Shown: positions 22,358 through 36,500, counted from the first letter of the stretch. The stretch: DNA of 64,000 bases from Dioscorea cayenensis subsp. rotundata (GCF_009730915.1 NC_052475.1:25295016-25359015); one strand, 5' to 3'. Notes: a model not told the origin generated them from the sequence alone. Numbers and translations are program-made.

Positions 22358-25300
22358 ATGATTATTTTAAATTGGAATGTCAGAGGTCTAGGCAGACCCT
22401 CTAAATGCCACTAAGTGAAAGAAGTTATTTTAAATTCCATAGCAGACATTATTTGCTTCCAAGAATCTAAACTCCAAAATATTCATAGTTCTCTCTGGAG
22501 ATTAATTGGAGGTAAACGTATCGACTCTTTTGAATTCATCCCGGCCCAAGGTACTGCAGGAGGAATTATCCTCGCCTAGAATAGCTCGCTTCTTATTGGT
22601 AACCTATTTCATAAGGGATCCTTTTCTATTACCATCAGATTCACAAATTGTTCCGATAACTCCACCTGGACCTGCTCTAGCGCCTATGGGCCTAACTCCC
22701 GAACCATTAGATCAAATTTCTGGAATGAACTCCGAACTTTAAGAAACCTCATTTCAACTCCCTGGATCGTCTTTGGCGACTTCAATACGGTCTTTTCCTT
22801 TGAAGACAAAAATAACGGCATCTCTAATCCTAGAGATATCATCACATCCCAGAACCTCCTAAGTGAGCTTGGTCTCATCGATCCCCCTATTAATGGGAGA
22901 AAATTCACGTGGACTAACGGACAATCTAATCCTATTTGGGTCCGCCTCGACAAATTCCTTTATTCTCACGATTGGGATTCCTTATATCCCAGATCTACCC
23001 AATTTGATCTCCCCAGATTTGGCTCAGATCATTCACCCATCTGCCTCAACTTTGGAACACACTTTAAGCGATCCCGACTCTTCAAATTTGAAAAATTCTG
23101 GTATACCAATCCTGATATCACAAGTCTTGTTCAAGATTGGTGGTCAGAACTTAATCCTGTTGGCTGCGGAGCGTTTATCTTATCCAAAAAACTTGCTCAT
23201 CTAAAATCCAATCTCCGCACCTGGTCCAAAAACATCTTTTGCGCTTCCAAGATTCTAAAATGTAGTCTCCTGTCTGAATTACATTCCATTGACATTATCG
23301 GAGAAGCCAGACCATTATCTAAGGATGAGTCTAACCGTCTTTCTCAAATTTGATCTGAACTCTACACCATTTTGAATCAGGAAGAAATTTACTGGAAGCA
23401 ACGCTCTAGAATTACTTGGCTTAGAGAAGGGGACTCTAACACAAAATTCTTTCACCACATCGCTAACGGAAGGAGAAATAGAAACCTTATCCCTCGCATT
23501 CTTCAGGAGGATCATTGGATAACTGGCAATGAGCATATCGGTAGAATCTTCACAAATCACTACCGCTCAGCCTTTGGCACATCGTTACCAAACAGATTCC
23601 TCTTTGACTGGAAATTCCTTTTTAATCATAAGGAAAGAATTGATCTCTCACAGCTTGAAATTTCTTTCACTCCTGAAGAAATTAAACTTGCAGTTTTTGG
23701 CCTCAACCCCCGACAAATCACCAGGTCCGGATGGCTTTCCCATGTTCTTTTTTCAAAAACACTGGACCATACTCCAACCCTCAATTGTCAAACTTTGCGA
23801 AGACTTCTATGAGGGTACCATTAATCTTAAGCGTATTAACTGGATTCATATCACTCTTATTGCTAAAAATAATACGCATGCCATTGCTGCGGATTACCGT
23901 CCCATCAGCCTTATCAATTCCACCTGTAAAATCATCTCCAAAATACTTGCTAATCGTCTTAGCACAGTAATCAGTTTATTAGTTGACGATACACAATCTG
24001 GTTTCATCAAGGGCAGATGTATTGCGGACAATATTGTTGGCGCTCAAGAAGTCATATTCAATCTTCAAAAAAGAAAACGCCTTGGTCACATTTTTAAAGT
24101 TGATTTTGCAAAAACTTTTGACTTAGTAGACTGGAACTTCCTACTTGATATTCTTGCTGCAAGAGGCTTTGGACCTAAATGGCTCTCTTGGGTCAACTCC
24201 ATTCTTAGCACTGCAAAGGCTCAATTCATTATCAATGGAACTACCCAGGGTTACATTCGTTGTAAAAGAGGTCTAAGGCAAGGTGATCCCCTTTCTCCTT
24301 TACTCTTTGCCCTGGTCACTGATGTTTTAAGCGCTATGTTCTTCCATGCGCTCAAATCCAAAGTCTTGATTGGGGTTCCTCTGAATCATGCTGATAGCAT
24401 TTGTCACTTCCAATATGCTGATGACCTCCTAATCTTTTCTACTTGAGAACATGAAGACCTAAAAATCATCAAACTTATATTGTATCTTTATGAGGGGTCT
24501 TATGGCTTGACAATTAATTACTCTAAAAGCTGCCTCTTTTCCTCTAACTACGGCTTCCAACCCCATCACTCCTCTGCTAGAATCCTTAATTGTTCCCGTA
24601 GCAGCCTCCCAATCACTTACTTAGGTATTCCTCTCTCTGGTCGACGACCTAGACGGAATGACTGGGCTATTATCACTGGCATGGTACGCTCGAGGCTTAC
24701 TTCCTGGAAAACAAACTATTTATCGCTTGGTGGACGTCTAACTCTTGCAAACTCTGTCCTCTCCTCTATGTCTGTGTACTGGATGTCGGTTTTCAAGTTT
24801 CCCGCATGGGTGATCAAGGAAATTGACAAAATTCGGAGAGATTTTCTCTGGAGAGGCCCTGACTTGGGTCCAAAAGGAATCAGATTAATTGCCTGGAATA
24901 GGATTACAAGACCACGAGATATGGGTGGTTGGGGTATACTTAACATTCAGACCTTCAACAATGCTTTACTTGGAAAATGGTGGTGGAAACTTTCTAGCAA
25001 CCCAAATTGTGGTTGGGCCAAAATTATTCATGCCAATTACTCTTTTAGAGATATAAACGGAATCCTTTTCCATAACCCACCTAGAAATAAATCTTTTTTC
25101 TGGGCGGGTGTGACTTCTACTCTTCCCTCCTTCCGATCTTGTATTCCTAAAAAGATCAATAGTGGCTCCAATACCTATCTTTGGTTTGACCACTGGCATG
25201 CAGGAATCCTACTAAGAGACCACTGGCCTGACCTTTTCAATGATTGTAAAGCTCCTTGGATAACAATCAGGCAATTCTCACAATTTATTAATAACACAGA

Positions 25301-26038
25301 TCACATATTTCATACGGCCACGCAAGACAAGCTATCTCCCCTTCTTGATATTATCCCTGAATGTTCTCACACACAGAATGACTCTCTTAATTGGACCATT
25401 GAAAAAAGTGGCACTTTCACAGTTAAATCCTTCTATAAATATCTTATTGATGGTGGAACCCGCAGCCCACTGTACCCCCTTTTTTTGGAAAAGTCGTAAC
25501 CCTAGCAAAAATCACTTTGTTATGTTGGTTAGCTGGAGAAGACAAGATCCTCACTCTCTCTAGCTTATTCAAGAAAGGTTGTAATATTCAAAATTCCACT
25601 GACACATGTGTCCTCTGTCACAACGGTTCCGAGAACATTCAACATCTTTTCATCGATTGTGAATTCTCCAAACGCATCTGGGCATTCTTTACTCAATCCT
25701 TAGATTCATCTTCTCTCCCACAAACCATCCCGCTCTTATGGACCTCCTGGATTCTGTCCCTTGCACCTCGACTCCGACCACTCTGGGACCTCATTTCTCG
25801 TGCAATTTTATGGAATATTTGGCTTGAAAGGAACTCTCGTATCTTTCAACAGACTGTTTTACCACAATTAAACATAATTTTTAAAATTGCTAATATGCTT
25901 CTTTCATGGTTCCCAACAGCTGCGGATAGACATCAACAAACACTCAATGAAGCATCACAGAAAATCAAGCGCTCCCTTGACTTCCTCAGCGCAAGCGCAT
26001 CAAATCCTCCTTGCAAACTCGATCACGACACCCCATAG
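22358..26038 (+). pseudogene. LINE ORF2 (endonuclease and reverse transcriptase)
   Basis: Begins MIILNWNVRGLGRPSK, the start of the apurinic-type endonuclease, with IICFQESK, VFGDFNT and FGSDHSPI motifs. The reverse transcriptase follows (DKSPGPDGFPMFFF, DYRPISLINSTCKII, GFIKGRCIADN, RGLRQGDPLSPLLFAL and the catalytic FQYADD). Then come the usual LGGRLTLANSVLSS and GGWGILN segments and a zf-RVT region (CVLCHNGSENIQHLFIDC). No RNase H domain was recognised. About four in-frame stops (three in the endonuclease half, one just after FQYADD) and two frameshifts (near 23700 and near 25500) show that it is inactive. Confidence 0.88.
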
Positions 26039-26561
26039 GAGTTGCTGCACCACCAGATCTTCTGGCCAGGCCTGAAAATGCCAGACGGTGTCTTCCGCCT
26101 GAACATGCTTTTACCTCCTTTTATTTTCATTTCTCTGTTTTATTGTACTTTTCTCCTTCACTGTGAGAAATTTTTATCCTGATCTTTTTTTTCTTTCTCG
26201 ATAAATCGATGGTTTATCCACTTTTCATCAAAAAGTAAGTGACAAAAAGATTTGTCAAGGAATCGGATTCCATCTCAAATTTTGAGATGAGTTTCATGCA
26301 TTCACATTAATTCTTCTCTTAAATATGCTTTCAGGATGGCGAAATCGCTATGCATTTGGGTTTGCTTCACAGTTCACATCTGCCATAAAAATTAATTGAG
26401 TTATTTTCTTCAAAAATGATTATTTTCTGGCTGGTTGCTAGTTTAGATGGAATAGACAGACATACTACTTTATTTGTTTATTCATTTAAATAGATGGATG
26501 CTTTTGAGTTAAGAGATACATCCTACATACACAAACAACATACATCTTTGAAATTTAACTA

Positions 26562-26922
26562 TCAATTAGAAGGTGAGCTCTTAACAACAGTCACAGGACA
26601 CATAGCATGATGGACCACATAGCTGCTCACACTCCCCAGTAAAGCCCTGCAAACCAGATTAATAACCATCATCTCTCATTCATGCTTAATAATACAAATA
26701 TTATTAACTATAATTAACTCATACTGTGAGTCAGTAAGTCACCTCTTAACTTTGCCAAGACCCCTGCTCCCAATCACCAGACACTGAAGTGGAACTTTCT
26801 CACCAGCTTCACATATCTTCACCCCAGCATCACCCCAGTATATCTTAACCACTACTTCAATCTACAAACATTTATATAAGAATCACATGATAATTTTAAT
26901 CTTAACATGAATACTAATCCTC

Positions 26923-26966
<44 letters not shown>

Positions 26967-27378
26967 TCCATTACCCCCTTCTGCTTTGCTAGTTGATGGA
27001 GGATGTTTATGGTGGCAGAGTCAGGCTTAACACCATATCTCTTTGTTATGCCAGGGTCATCAAACTCATTCAAAGGAATGAAGGCTAATCAACAACATAA
27101 AAAGAGTTTTGTATTGTAAAAAGCCAGTAACTAAAGAAGAGAAACAATAAGATTTGATGCAAAGTAATTAATTAAGGAAGTGCTAATTAATTACGAGAGC
27201 CAGTGGACTCCCAGAGATGCACAGCCCCCTGTTCCTTCTGGAAACAGACTTCACTGTGGATGATAACAAGCTTGTCTCCAGCCCTGAGAAGATGGTCTGA
27301 TGCCCACATAAGGGCTGCTTGGCTGCCCTCTGAGAAGTCCACAGCCACCCCTACATTCCTCTCGGTACTCAACGCCAT
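26562..27378 (-). CDS. Universal stress protein (UspA-like, ATP-binding type)
   Basis: Four exons, 27378-27195, 27084-26975, 26861-26743 and 26646-26562, are all in phase and give 165 residues. The N-terminus reads MALSTERNVGVAVDFSEGSQ with AALMWASDHLL next, the first strand and helix of the Usp fold. The ATP-binding signature is complete: G129-x2-G132-x9-G142-S143 (GSRGLGKVKRALLGS), followed by SSYVVHHAMCPVTVVK. Proteins of this type are small cytosolic dimers linked to drought, hypoxia and other stress responses; the substrate is not known. A TA repeat lies in intron 2 (about 26930-26963) and another just 5' of the start (about 27438-27466). The start is the Met that opens the conserved first strand. 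Confidence 0.9.
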
Positions 27379-27434
27379 TAGGACACTCTCAGTGTGTACT
27401 TGTCTTTTGTGTTTTTGTTCTATGTTAATATGTA

Positions 27435-27469
<35 letters not shown>

Positions 27470-28399
27470 GATTGAATGGGTATCCAAGTGAGGTTTATTC
27501 TCATGACTTTGTTGCTTTGATTCTTGTAATTTATTGGTTCTTGAATTGAAAAGATGAGATACCATTTATTTACTTTATTCATCTCTATCTTGTTGTTGTT
27601 GTTCTTCTTCTTCTTCCAATCTATTTTGTTGTAGGAAGAGATATTGACATATGTATAAGAAAATAAGTTTGCAAAGCTCAAGGGAATGTGATTCATTTTT
27701 TATTCACTTTGGATGAATTTTCATGATGATGGTGATGTGCATTAGCTGAGTTTCTTAGATCATAATTGCAATTCTATAATCAAATGGGACGTATGAACGG
27801 CCAAAATGATCATCAAAGCCCTCCTTTATTCTTTTCATTTCCTTTGTTATTCTATCAATCAAATCAAGTGGGAGAACAATATTTAAATTATCTTTTAAAG
27901 TGAATTCTTAGTATTTTATTTGAGAACACTTTTATAATATTTTAATAATTTAATTGAGGAAATTCATTTCCTTATCAATTTTCTCCCTATTATATTTGCC
28001 GTTCTATTTGTTGGCTTTCGTTTCCACCCAGTAGTCTCTTCGTACTTCTGTTATGTTTTAATAAATTCAAGATTTTTTTTATTTTTTGTGCACTAAGTGA
28101 CAAGTATCCCCTTTAAAGTTAAGAGTCAGAAATATACAATAATATAAAGTGCACGCCATAAGCTTAACAATATGTAGGTTTTAATCCCATGTCTTTATGC
28201 AAGAAACCTAATGCCGTTGATAATTCAAGATTTATCTTTTTTTAAAAAAAAAAAATAATTATTTTATCAGTGGTCTATTTAGTTAGTATAGAGGAAAAAA
28301 ATCTTGGCCAACTACTGTGGCCGGCAAAATATCTTCAGGTCATCCCTGAGAAATCTTCTACTTCTCCCACTGCAAACCATAACAAAGTAATACAAAATC
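27379..28399. other. Divergent promoter region, USP and DnaJ genes
   Basis: Between two divergently transcribed genes. A TA run at 27438-27466 and a GTT/CTT-rich stretch at 27590-27620 lie on the USP side. No further gene is seen. Confidence 0.5.
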
Positions 28400-29772
28400 A
28401 TGGAATTCCTGACAAACAGTTGCAGTATAACCACTTATATGCATCCCTTTATAATAACAAGAGTTCCAGAAATACATCACCCGCTCCGATTGACAAGCAA
28501 AACAAAAACACTGTGAGTCTCACCTGAATTTCCTTTATTAACAACATGTGAGTTACTTCAATACTTATTTGATTTACTGGTGCAAGCTCAAGCCAAACAT
28601 CTAGAGGAAGTATAAGATGCAATGGGATGAGAGAACAAAAAGCAGGACCCATGGATTATTATGAATTGCTTGGAGTTTCATTAGATTCTACTGCACAGGA
28701 GATCAAGGAGGCTTACAGAAAATTGCAAAAGAAACACCACCCTGATATTGCTGGCCAAAAAGTTGTTCATTCTCATTCTTACATCTAAAAAGCACTCTTT
28801 TTATTTTTTGTTAATTCAGTAAAATAGTTTGGTTATTGTTATTATTATTGAATTTTTTAGGGTCATGAATACACTCTTCTGCTTAATGAGGCTTACCATG
28901 TGTTGATAAGAGAAGAGCAGCAGGGAAGAAGATGTATGGTTTCAAATAACAAGAGGAGAGGTGGCTTTGCAAGTGATTTCTCTGGTTCAGGTTATAGTTC
29001 ATGGAATGGTCCATTGAGGTCACAAGCTCTCTTTGTAGATGAAAATAAATGCATAGGTGAATCTCAAGATGAACCAAAAAGAACAGTTAAAGTATAAGAA
29101 AGAAAGAAAGGACTTTTTGATGGAGTATGGGTTGTATTTGGGTTGCAGGTTGCCGGGAATGCGTGCATTGTGCCAACAAGACATTTGTGATGGATGAGAC
29201 TGGAGGTTCTGCAAGAGTTAAAGTTCAATTTGGAGATGATGATAAAAATATTAAGGTATTACATGATAGATAAGCAAAATATAGAACCATGCTTGTATGA
29301 TTTAGTAAGGTTGAAGGAGGTATTGTTGGATGGCAGGTATCAGTTGATGCATGTCCAGTGAACTGCATCCATTGGGTGGACAGTGGAGAGCTGCCATTGC
29401 TGGAGTTTTTAATCAGGCCACAGCCAAAGGAGTCTTATGGTGTTTATGGAGGTGGGTGGGAGAGGCCTGGAGATGTTTTCAGTGCTGCCAAACGACTCAA
29501 AAAGCATTTGGAAAGAGAGGAAAACCAGTGCACCCATGGACATTCATACTATGGTAACACAAATTTGTTCTGTATGGCCTGGCTAACAAGTCAGCTTGAT
29601 CTACTTAAAAAATTATGATATTTTTTTTTATTTGGCAGAAGAAGGTGATGATGCTGCAGAAGAGGAGACACCAGCTCAAGTCAAAGCAAGACAAGAGGCT
29701 AGCATGAAGTTAAGGTTGGAAAAATACTTTGGAATATGGGGTTGGTTGGGAGAAGTTTTTATCTCAAAGTGA
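28400..29772 (+). CDS. Chloroplast DnaJ protein with ferredoxin-like 4Fe-4S domain
   Basis: Six exons, 28400-28512, 28587-28761, 28861-29056, 29149-29255, 29337-29553 and 29639-29772, give 313 residues in one frame. The first 50 residues or so ([17 protein letters not shown] ...) are rich in Ser, Thr and basic residues and end near GSIRC, as in plastid transit peptides. A J domain follows ([31 protein letters not shown] with HPD). Then comes a ferredoxin-like site with C160, C163, C166 and a distant C203-P (CIGCREC ... DACPVNC). Arabidopsis relatives are the DJC76/DJC77 group, plastid J-proteins with an iron-sulfur domain. Exon 1 and the acceptor at 28586 are chosen by phase and by the transit peptide, so that part is less sure; from Met 28651 on it is solid. 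Confidence 0.85.
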
Positions 29773-30567
29773 AGTAGAGAGAAAGTTATATGTTTCTTTA
29801 TATTAAAAAAAAAAAAAATGTTTAGAAGAAACTAAACTCTTTTTTAAAAGGTTAAATTCATCAATGCTCATATTAAAGCAAACGAACACGATGAAGCATA
29901 GTGATTGTTTTAGTTGCAGCAACTAATTCTCAGTTATTACTTTATGTTAGCATATCTATCTATGTATTATTTGTTAACCAAGGGCCAAGGCTAAGTCATA
30001 CAGGAAAGGCCGGTGGCAGGCGTCAAAAAATGATGTATTTCTGTAATTTCATGTGAAATTTCTGAGGCCTATTTCATGTTCTGCTCCAGTTTAAAGCTGA
30101 GAACTTTGGCTGATGTTTTTCAGCAGAAAATCACATCAATTTCAGAGGCTTGTAAGTAATTTCAGACAGAATCCAGATAACTTTCAGCTCCTCATGAGTT
30201 AGGTTAGCCTTGAGGTTTTCTACTCTGCTTGTTTAATCTGAGCTTTCTTTTTTCTTTGCTCGCCCAAAGAGATCTTACTCTCTGTATTTAGTTTTCTTTG
30301 TTTGGTCTTGATTCATGTGTGAAACGGACACAAGCGGGGTATGGGCTTTGATATTGCAGGGTTTGGGTCAGATTACAAAGCCGAGCTATATCTGCTATGG
30401 ATCAGTAGAACTTATATGATATGATAATGCATCTTTTGTATATTCGTGGTTGCTGCTGCAATAAATTTCCATAACAGAAACAGTTATACAAGAATTTTGC
30501 AGGAGCATATCTGTATGAATGGCCAAAATAAGGTAGTTGAGATTTCTTTGTAAAGAAATAGGTTCAG
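29773..30567. other. Convergent 3' region
   Basis: Between the ends of the DnaJ gene (+) and the Sec14-like gene (-). It probably holds both 3' UTRs. Nothing else is seen. Confidence 0.5.
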
Positions 30568-33500
30568 TTAACCTTTGAAGGCATCAGGAACAGTGTCTTC
30601 TGTGAAAAATTCCTCCCTCACTGTCTTTGCATCACAAAACCTCACCTAAAACAACAGGACAAACCAACATCTTTGAGTAAAACGACTTGCGGCACAGATA
30701 CTGCCAATTATTTCTACTAGCAAGGCAAACCTAATGAATAACCACAAGAAACCATGTAAACCAATCCAACACAAGGATTTCTAGGAATTAATGCCATTTA
30801 TAAAAATAGTTATCCAAGCAAACCAGGAAAAGAGAGATCCAACATTTAACATTAACTTTCTCTTACCAGGGAGGCATATGATTTCAACAATGGCCTAACA
30901 AGCTGCCAGAGTGGCTGAAACACAAATGGAGCATCCACAAAAAGAACTTGTCCAAGCCGCTTTGGGTAGTAATAGTAGAACACATCAATCTGAAAAAAAT
31001 GAAACAGAAATTTCAAATATATTACTTATGGTTGATACACGAAAAAAGGGGCTGAGCATTAGAAAGATAGTCTGATTCCTTATTTAATCACCTAGTCATG
31101 CCAGTGCTAATAAGGACTGCCATTGCAAGTCCCATCTGCCAAGGATGACAATAGATGAAAGGTCAATGATTCAAATCCTATCTATGAGTGAATTGGGTCA
31201 CTGTAAAATGATAACCATCCTGGTTTTGCCAAAGGGGGTATATAATTTTTTTTATTTTCGAGAGTATCCCTATTGGGTCAAAGGATGCTATAATCAACAG
31301 AAATTTCTACAACGTGCATTCAGAAGATCATCTATACATATGATGCAAGGACAATCAAAGTTAGCTATTCGTTTAAGGATCAGAGCACAAAATATGACAT
31401 CATGAAAAATAAGTCACTGAACATAGATGGTATTCTTTTTGTTTTTTTATAATTCTTACAAAGAAAAGAGTAACTGGCAAGCAAAATAAGTTTGTCATTG
31501 TAGGAAGAGTCAATTGAAACTAAGCCTTAATTTCTCCTCTTCTAAGTGCCTTTCAGAAACATACCATATTGCAGGGGAAGAAAAAAAAAACAGAGGTATA
31601 CCATCATATCCAAATCTTTAATGATATATGATGGAATAACTTATAGGTTCAACTACTTTTTCCACAGTAAAAGATACTCCTTTACCGTGGAACAGAACCA
31701 TAAATAAGTGCATGTTCATCCTTCGGAGACTAGACAAATCAGAAATTAAAATATCATAAAGACTAAGGAGTGAATGGTAATCAAATACAAGTTAACGGGC
31801 AGAAATACAGTAAAAACCAAGCGCAATCGATAGAAAAAAGCAAATACACTAGAGCAAAGAACTGTAGATATTACCAGGAACTTTAAAAAAAAGAAGTCGC
31901 TGTTGTCTGTACTAAACCCTCTTAAATCAAATATTCCAAGAATATCTTCAGTTCCAGGAGAACATTTGCTCAATGCTTTCTCAATCAAGTAAACACAAAG
32001 CCGCTCATTCTCATTGGCATCCTGCTTCTGTGGTCAAAGACTTACTTTCACACCATTAAACACTGGCCCATAAAAAAACTAACCAGATAATTTAGAAGAC
32101 AAAGGGTTGCAAGTTATAAATGCATTCAAGACTTCTAGCTGCCAGCTCTAAAATGAACACTTGGCATATCAATTGGGCATATCAGCCTTTGAATGCTTTT
32201 GACCACTTCTTTGCCAAATATAACCAACCAAATTAAAATAATGCCATTTATACCAAAATGATCAGTTAAAATGCACACAAAATTGCACATGGCACATACC
32301 TCTGGAAAATGCTTAGATGCCACAACAACAAGCACAGGTCTGCCATTTGACATCCAGAAAGTCATGAACATAAGCTTTCCTGGTATTATATAAGCTCTTC
32401 ACAGAGTCTTCTGACAGCATTGACACACCAAAGTCCTCACGCCATTTCTAATCTAGATGTTTATGAAAACAAAAATAGATATTGGTTAAGATGATTCATT
32501 TTCTGTAAATAGAATCAATAGAAAAACAACTGCGTGTAAAATGAAATACTTCAATTCAGATCATCTGCATCTGCGGCATACTAAAAGATCAATCTTAACT
32601 CTGACTCTAGATCCACAACAAACAATTTGAAACTTTCCTAACCTTTGAACTTACTATCTAATATAAAAAGATCCTGTCAAATGAGTTTCTCAGTCAGACC
32701 AAGGTATAAAACCACATTTACATGCATGTGGATGAAACGGCATTTAATTGTTAGAGCTTGACACAAGCACAGATAAAGGTCTGCATGAATCTCAGAATAA
32801 TGCATTTCTGGCATTTCAGTTCCTCAACCTCATAGCAATTTTTTGAATGTGAAATTACAGACTAAAGAGTAATGAGTAATCAGATCTCATCAACAAAAAT
32901 TGATGAAAGCTCATTTTCTCCCCTTGCGAACTAACAATCATTTCCAATAAATTTGCCAATCAATTTTCATTTTCTCCATAAATATTTAAAACGACAAGAA
33001 CTTGAAAGCACTGTAAAGCATGTGAAATCGACTTTCTTCAGAACAGAAGGATTAAATTAAAGAGGAAAATAAATAAATAAATTTTCGGATACAATAGCTT
33101 TAGTTAATTTTGCAACAGCCTCCTCAACAGAAAATTTTCTGTCTTTCAAAAACCAAAGGATCATATCTTCATCATCTCTTCCATTTTTGCCTATGGGCAG
33201 GCTCAGATGCTCCCTCTCAAGTATTCTTTTGACTTCTGATATGAGCTGCACGCTCAAAATAATGAAACAAAATAACATATAATTTTTAGATTTATGCACT
33301 CCCATTAAAGCAAGTTGAGTATGTAAAATAAACTGATAAAATCGTTCTAAACAACACATCTAGTCCTAAAATGCAAGGAGAACAATGTAAAATTACGCTC
33401 ATTAAATTTCCTCTTGGAGGATCAATGTCTTCTTCAAAAATTAAAAAAGAATGCAATGCTTTTACCAAAGTACCTTAGAAGAATAGTCTAAGAAAGAGGA

Positions 33501-36500
33501 AAAGTGAAACCCACGTAATCAATGTCAGCATAATGAGTGCTTTAAATCTGGTACATAACCAGCTAGCATCAGTCCATGAGTTAAATTGCTTAATAGGAGA
33601 TATATATCCATAGCAGCAGGATGGGAAGTGTCTCCTGCAGTAAACTCATGAAGGATGCCTTTCAATTCAATAAAACTACAACCAGGGGTCTTTGCTATAC
33701 CCCTTTCCTTCATGATCTTCCACATGTCTCTAGCACTTTCACATTGACCTATACAACCATATATGTTTGACAGGAGAACATATGAGCTACTATCATGTGG
33801 CACGAGCTCAGTAAGGTGCCTTGCAGCACATTCAGCAATTTCAATGTTACCATGGTTTTTAGCAGCACCAAGAAGAGCCCTCCAAACTACATCATTTGCT
33901 CTCATGGGCATATTGCGCACTAGACTAAAAGCTTCTTCTAAATGCCCTGAACGGCCTAGGAGATCAACCATACAGCCATAGTGCTGTATTTTTGGAGTTA
34001 TCCTATATTTGAGTCTCATAACCTCAAAATACTGATGACCTGCATGTAGTAAGCCTGCATGACTGCATGCACTAAGAACAGAAATAAAAGTTATATCATC
34101 AGGTTGCACGGGTGACTCTTCCATAACATCAAATAGAGACACTGCAATACTTCCATATCCATGTATTGCAAATCCAGATAAGATTGCATTCCAGTGGTCT
34201 ATGCTTTTACTAGTAATGCTATTGAAGATCCCCTTTGCCATATGAACATACCCGCATTTGGAATACATGTCTATTAGTGCAGCACCAACAATTCCATCTA
34301 GAGGAAACTGATTCCTGTCAATATATGCATGAACACTTCTGCCCTGGACCAGAAAACCCAAATCAGCAGTAGCAGAAAGGACAGTAGCTAAAGTCAGGGA
34401 ATTAGGTTTTTGACCATCTAAGTGCATCTTGGTAAACATTTGAATTGCTTCCATGGCATGCCCATTTTGTCTATAGCCAGTGATTATTGCATTCCAAGAG
34501 ACCAAATCCTTAATGGGCATAATGTCAAACAATTCTTGGGCAACATTCATTTTTCCAAGTTTCGCATGCCCATCGATTATAGTGTTCCAAGAGAAAATAT
34601 CCTGAGTGGGCATCTCATTGAAAATCTTACAAGCTAACTCTATTTCTCCATTTTTTGTTAAGGCATCAAGAATAACATTCCAGGAATTCAAGTTCCTGTA
34701 CGGCATTAATTCAAACAGCTTACGTGATGCTGCAAGATTGCCATGTTTTGCATAACCATTAATTAAAGAATTCCAAGTAACGATATTCTTACATGGAATT
34801 TTTTCGAACCAATTATGAGCAATTTCAATTTTCCCACACTCCACAAAACCATTAAGCATAATACTCCAGGTAAAAACATCTTTATTCGGTGCTTCAGCAA
34901 ACAAAGTCCTCGCATCTTCCATTCTTCCACATTTAGCATAGCCATCAATCATCGAGTTCCACGAAACTGCATCCCTCTCAGGCATCTCATCAAACAATTG
35001 TCGCGCAACATCAATCAGCCCACGTTTTCCTAACCCATCAATCATCACATTCCAAGAGAATAAATCACGTTCAGGCATCGAATCAAACAACTTAAATGCC
35101 GCACTAACATCACCTTGTTTAACATACCCGTCAATCATTGAATTCCAGGAAATCAAGCTTTTGTTTGGCATTGTATCAAATGATATACGCGCTGCATTAA
35201 TTTGCCCACACTTTGCATACATAAAAATCAAAGAATCTTGCACGAACAAATCCATGCTCTTCGGACTTTTCATGACTCGACAATGGATTTTCTCCCCTTC
35301 CTTTAGTGCACGAGCATTTGCACAAGCTTTAAGAACAAAGGGGAAGGAAAATTTGTCAGGGATTACAAAACTGAAGAGCATCTGATAGAATAATTGTATC
35401 GCTTTCCATTGGTCATTACGCTGTTCATAACCTCTAAGAACCATATTCCATAAAAAAGGTTGAGTATAATCAACCTGTTTCAATAATAAAACAGCATATT
35501 GAAGCATTTCTATCCTTCCAGTTGAACACCATGATACAACTTCCCTCGTGACCAAAGAATCCTTGAATAGTCCTAAGACGATCATTGGCGCAAGTAAGTG
35601 CCTCAACTCTTTCTCGCCCCGACATTTGTGTAACAAAGGAATTAACTTTGAGAATGAATTTTGTGCCATGGTTTCGCACAATGCAATGCAATTGGGGTAT
35701 CGATATTCAGTTCCTCCTGAATGGTTCCCACCTAGGTTGATTTTTTTCATTATATATTCCTGAAATGATCCTATAGTGCAAATAGGTTTTGTTAATAGAC
35801 GATTACAGAAGGGTCAGACAAAATATCAATATACTAGGTCGGTTATATATATATATCTATAGAGAGACACACACACACATTATATTCATTTGACAAGATC
35901 ATATCACTACAAATAACTAATATCAGAGTACCTGGTAGATAAGGACCCTAGATTAAAAAGTAAAAAGCCATCAAATAAAGAGCAACAACCACCATTGCCA
36001 TCTAGTCAGGAGGAGACCATCAAACCCAGGGAAATAACATGCATTCTATGAGATCGTACATCACTTTAACCCACTAAAATCAGCTAATCATCAAGTCATT
36101 CCATCAAGACAAGACACTTACTAGGGAAAACCCCAAATTTGAAGCATGAGTTAAAACAAAACAACAGATAGCCAAGGTAGCAAAGCAAACCCTACCTTTA
36201 AAATACAAATAGATAGCAAGTTCGTAAGAACATCTCGAAAACCTGGGAACCTAAAAGGACAACTCCGAGCATACAATGATCACGAAGCAAGCAATCCCAT
36301 CAGCAAGCATCAAAAGATAAAGAAAATAGACATAAAATGGAGATGAAACAAGATATACCACAAGAACCCTAAAAACAGAGCTTAGGTACAATCGGTGATT
36401 TGAATTAGATCAAGAAGCTGGGCAGACGCATGCACACCTTGCTTGTATCGATGGAGGATGGGGTGATCTGGTTCTGCGAGGAGGCTGCGAAGGTCCGATG

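Larger units (their letters stand above)
20542..26233 (+). mobile_element. Degenerate L1-type LINE retrotransposon, 5'-truncated
   Basis: It has an ORF1 with a partial DUF4283 domain, followed by an ORF2 with endonuclease, reverse transcriptase and a C-terminal zf-RVT region, then a 3' tail with TCGATAAATCGATGGTTTAT and a short A-rich end (ATCAAAAAG near 26233). This is the usual layout of plant L1 elements. The start of the DUF4283 domain is missing, so the 5' end is truncated near 20540-20575. The coding frames carry several premature stops and at least two frameshifts, so it is inactive and not very recent. No target-site duplication was recognised. It sits between the PPR and the universal stress protein genes and splits neither. 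Confidence 0.9.

Noticed and set aside
26220-26260. Target-site duplication of the LINE
   Set aside because: The sequence after the A-rich end (GTAAGTGACAAAAAG) was compared with 20400-20640, and no convincing match was found.
31145-31405. 86-codon plus-strand open frame inside the Sec14-like gene
   Set aside because: It lies in an intron of the minus-strand gene and shows no domain.
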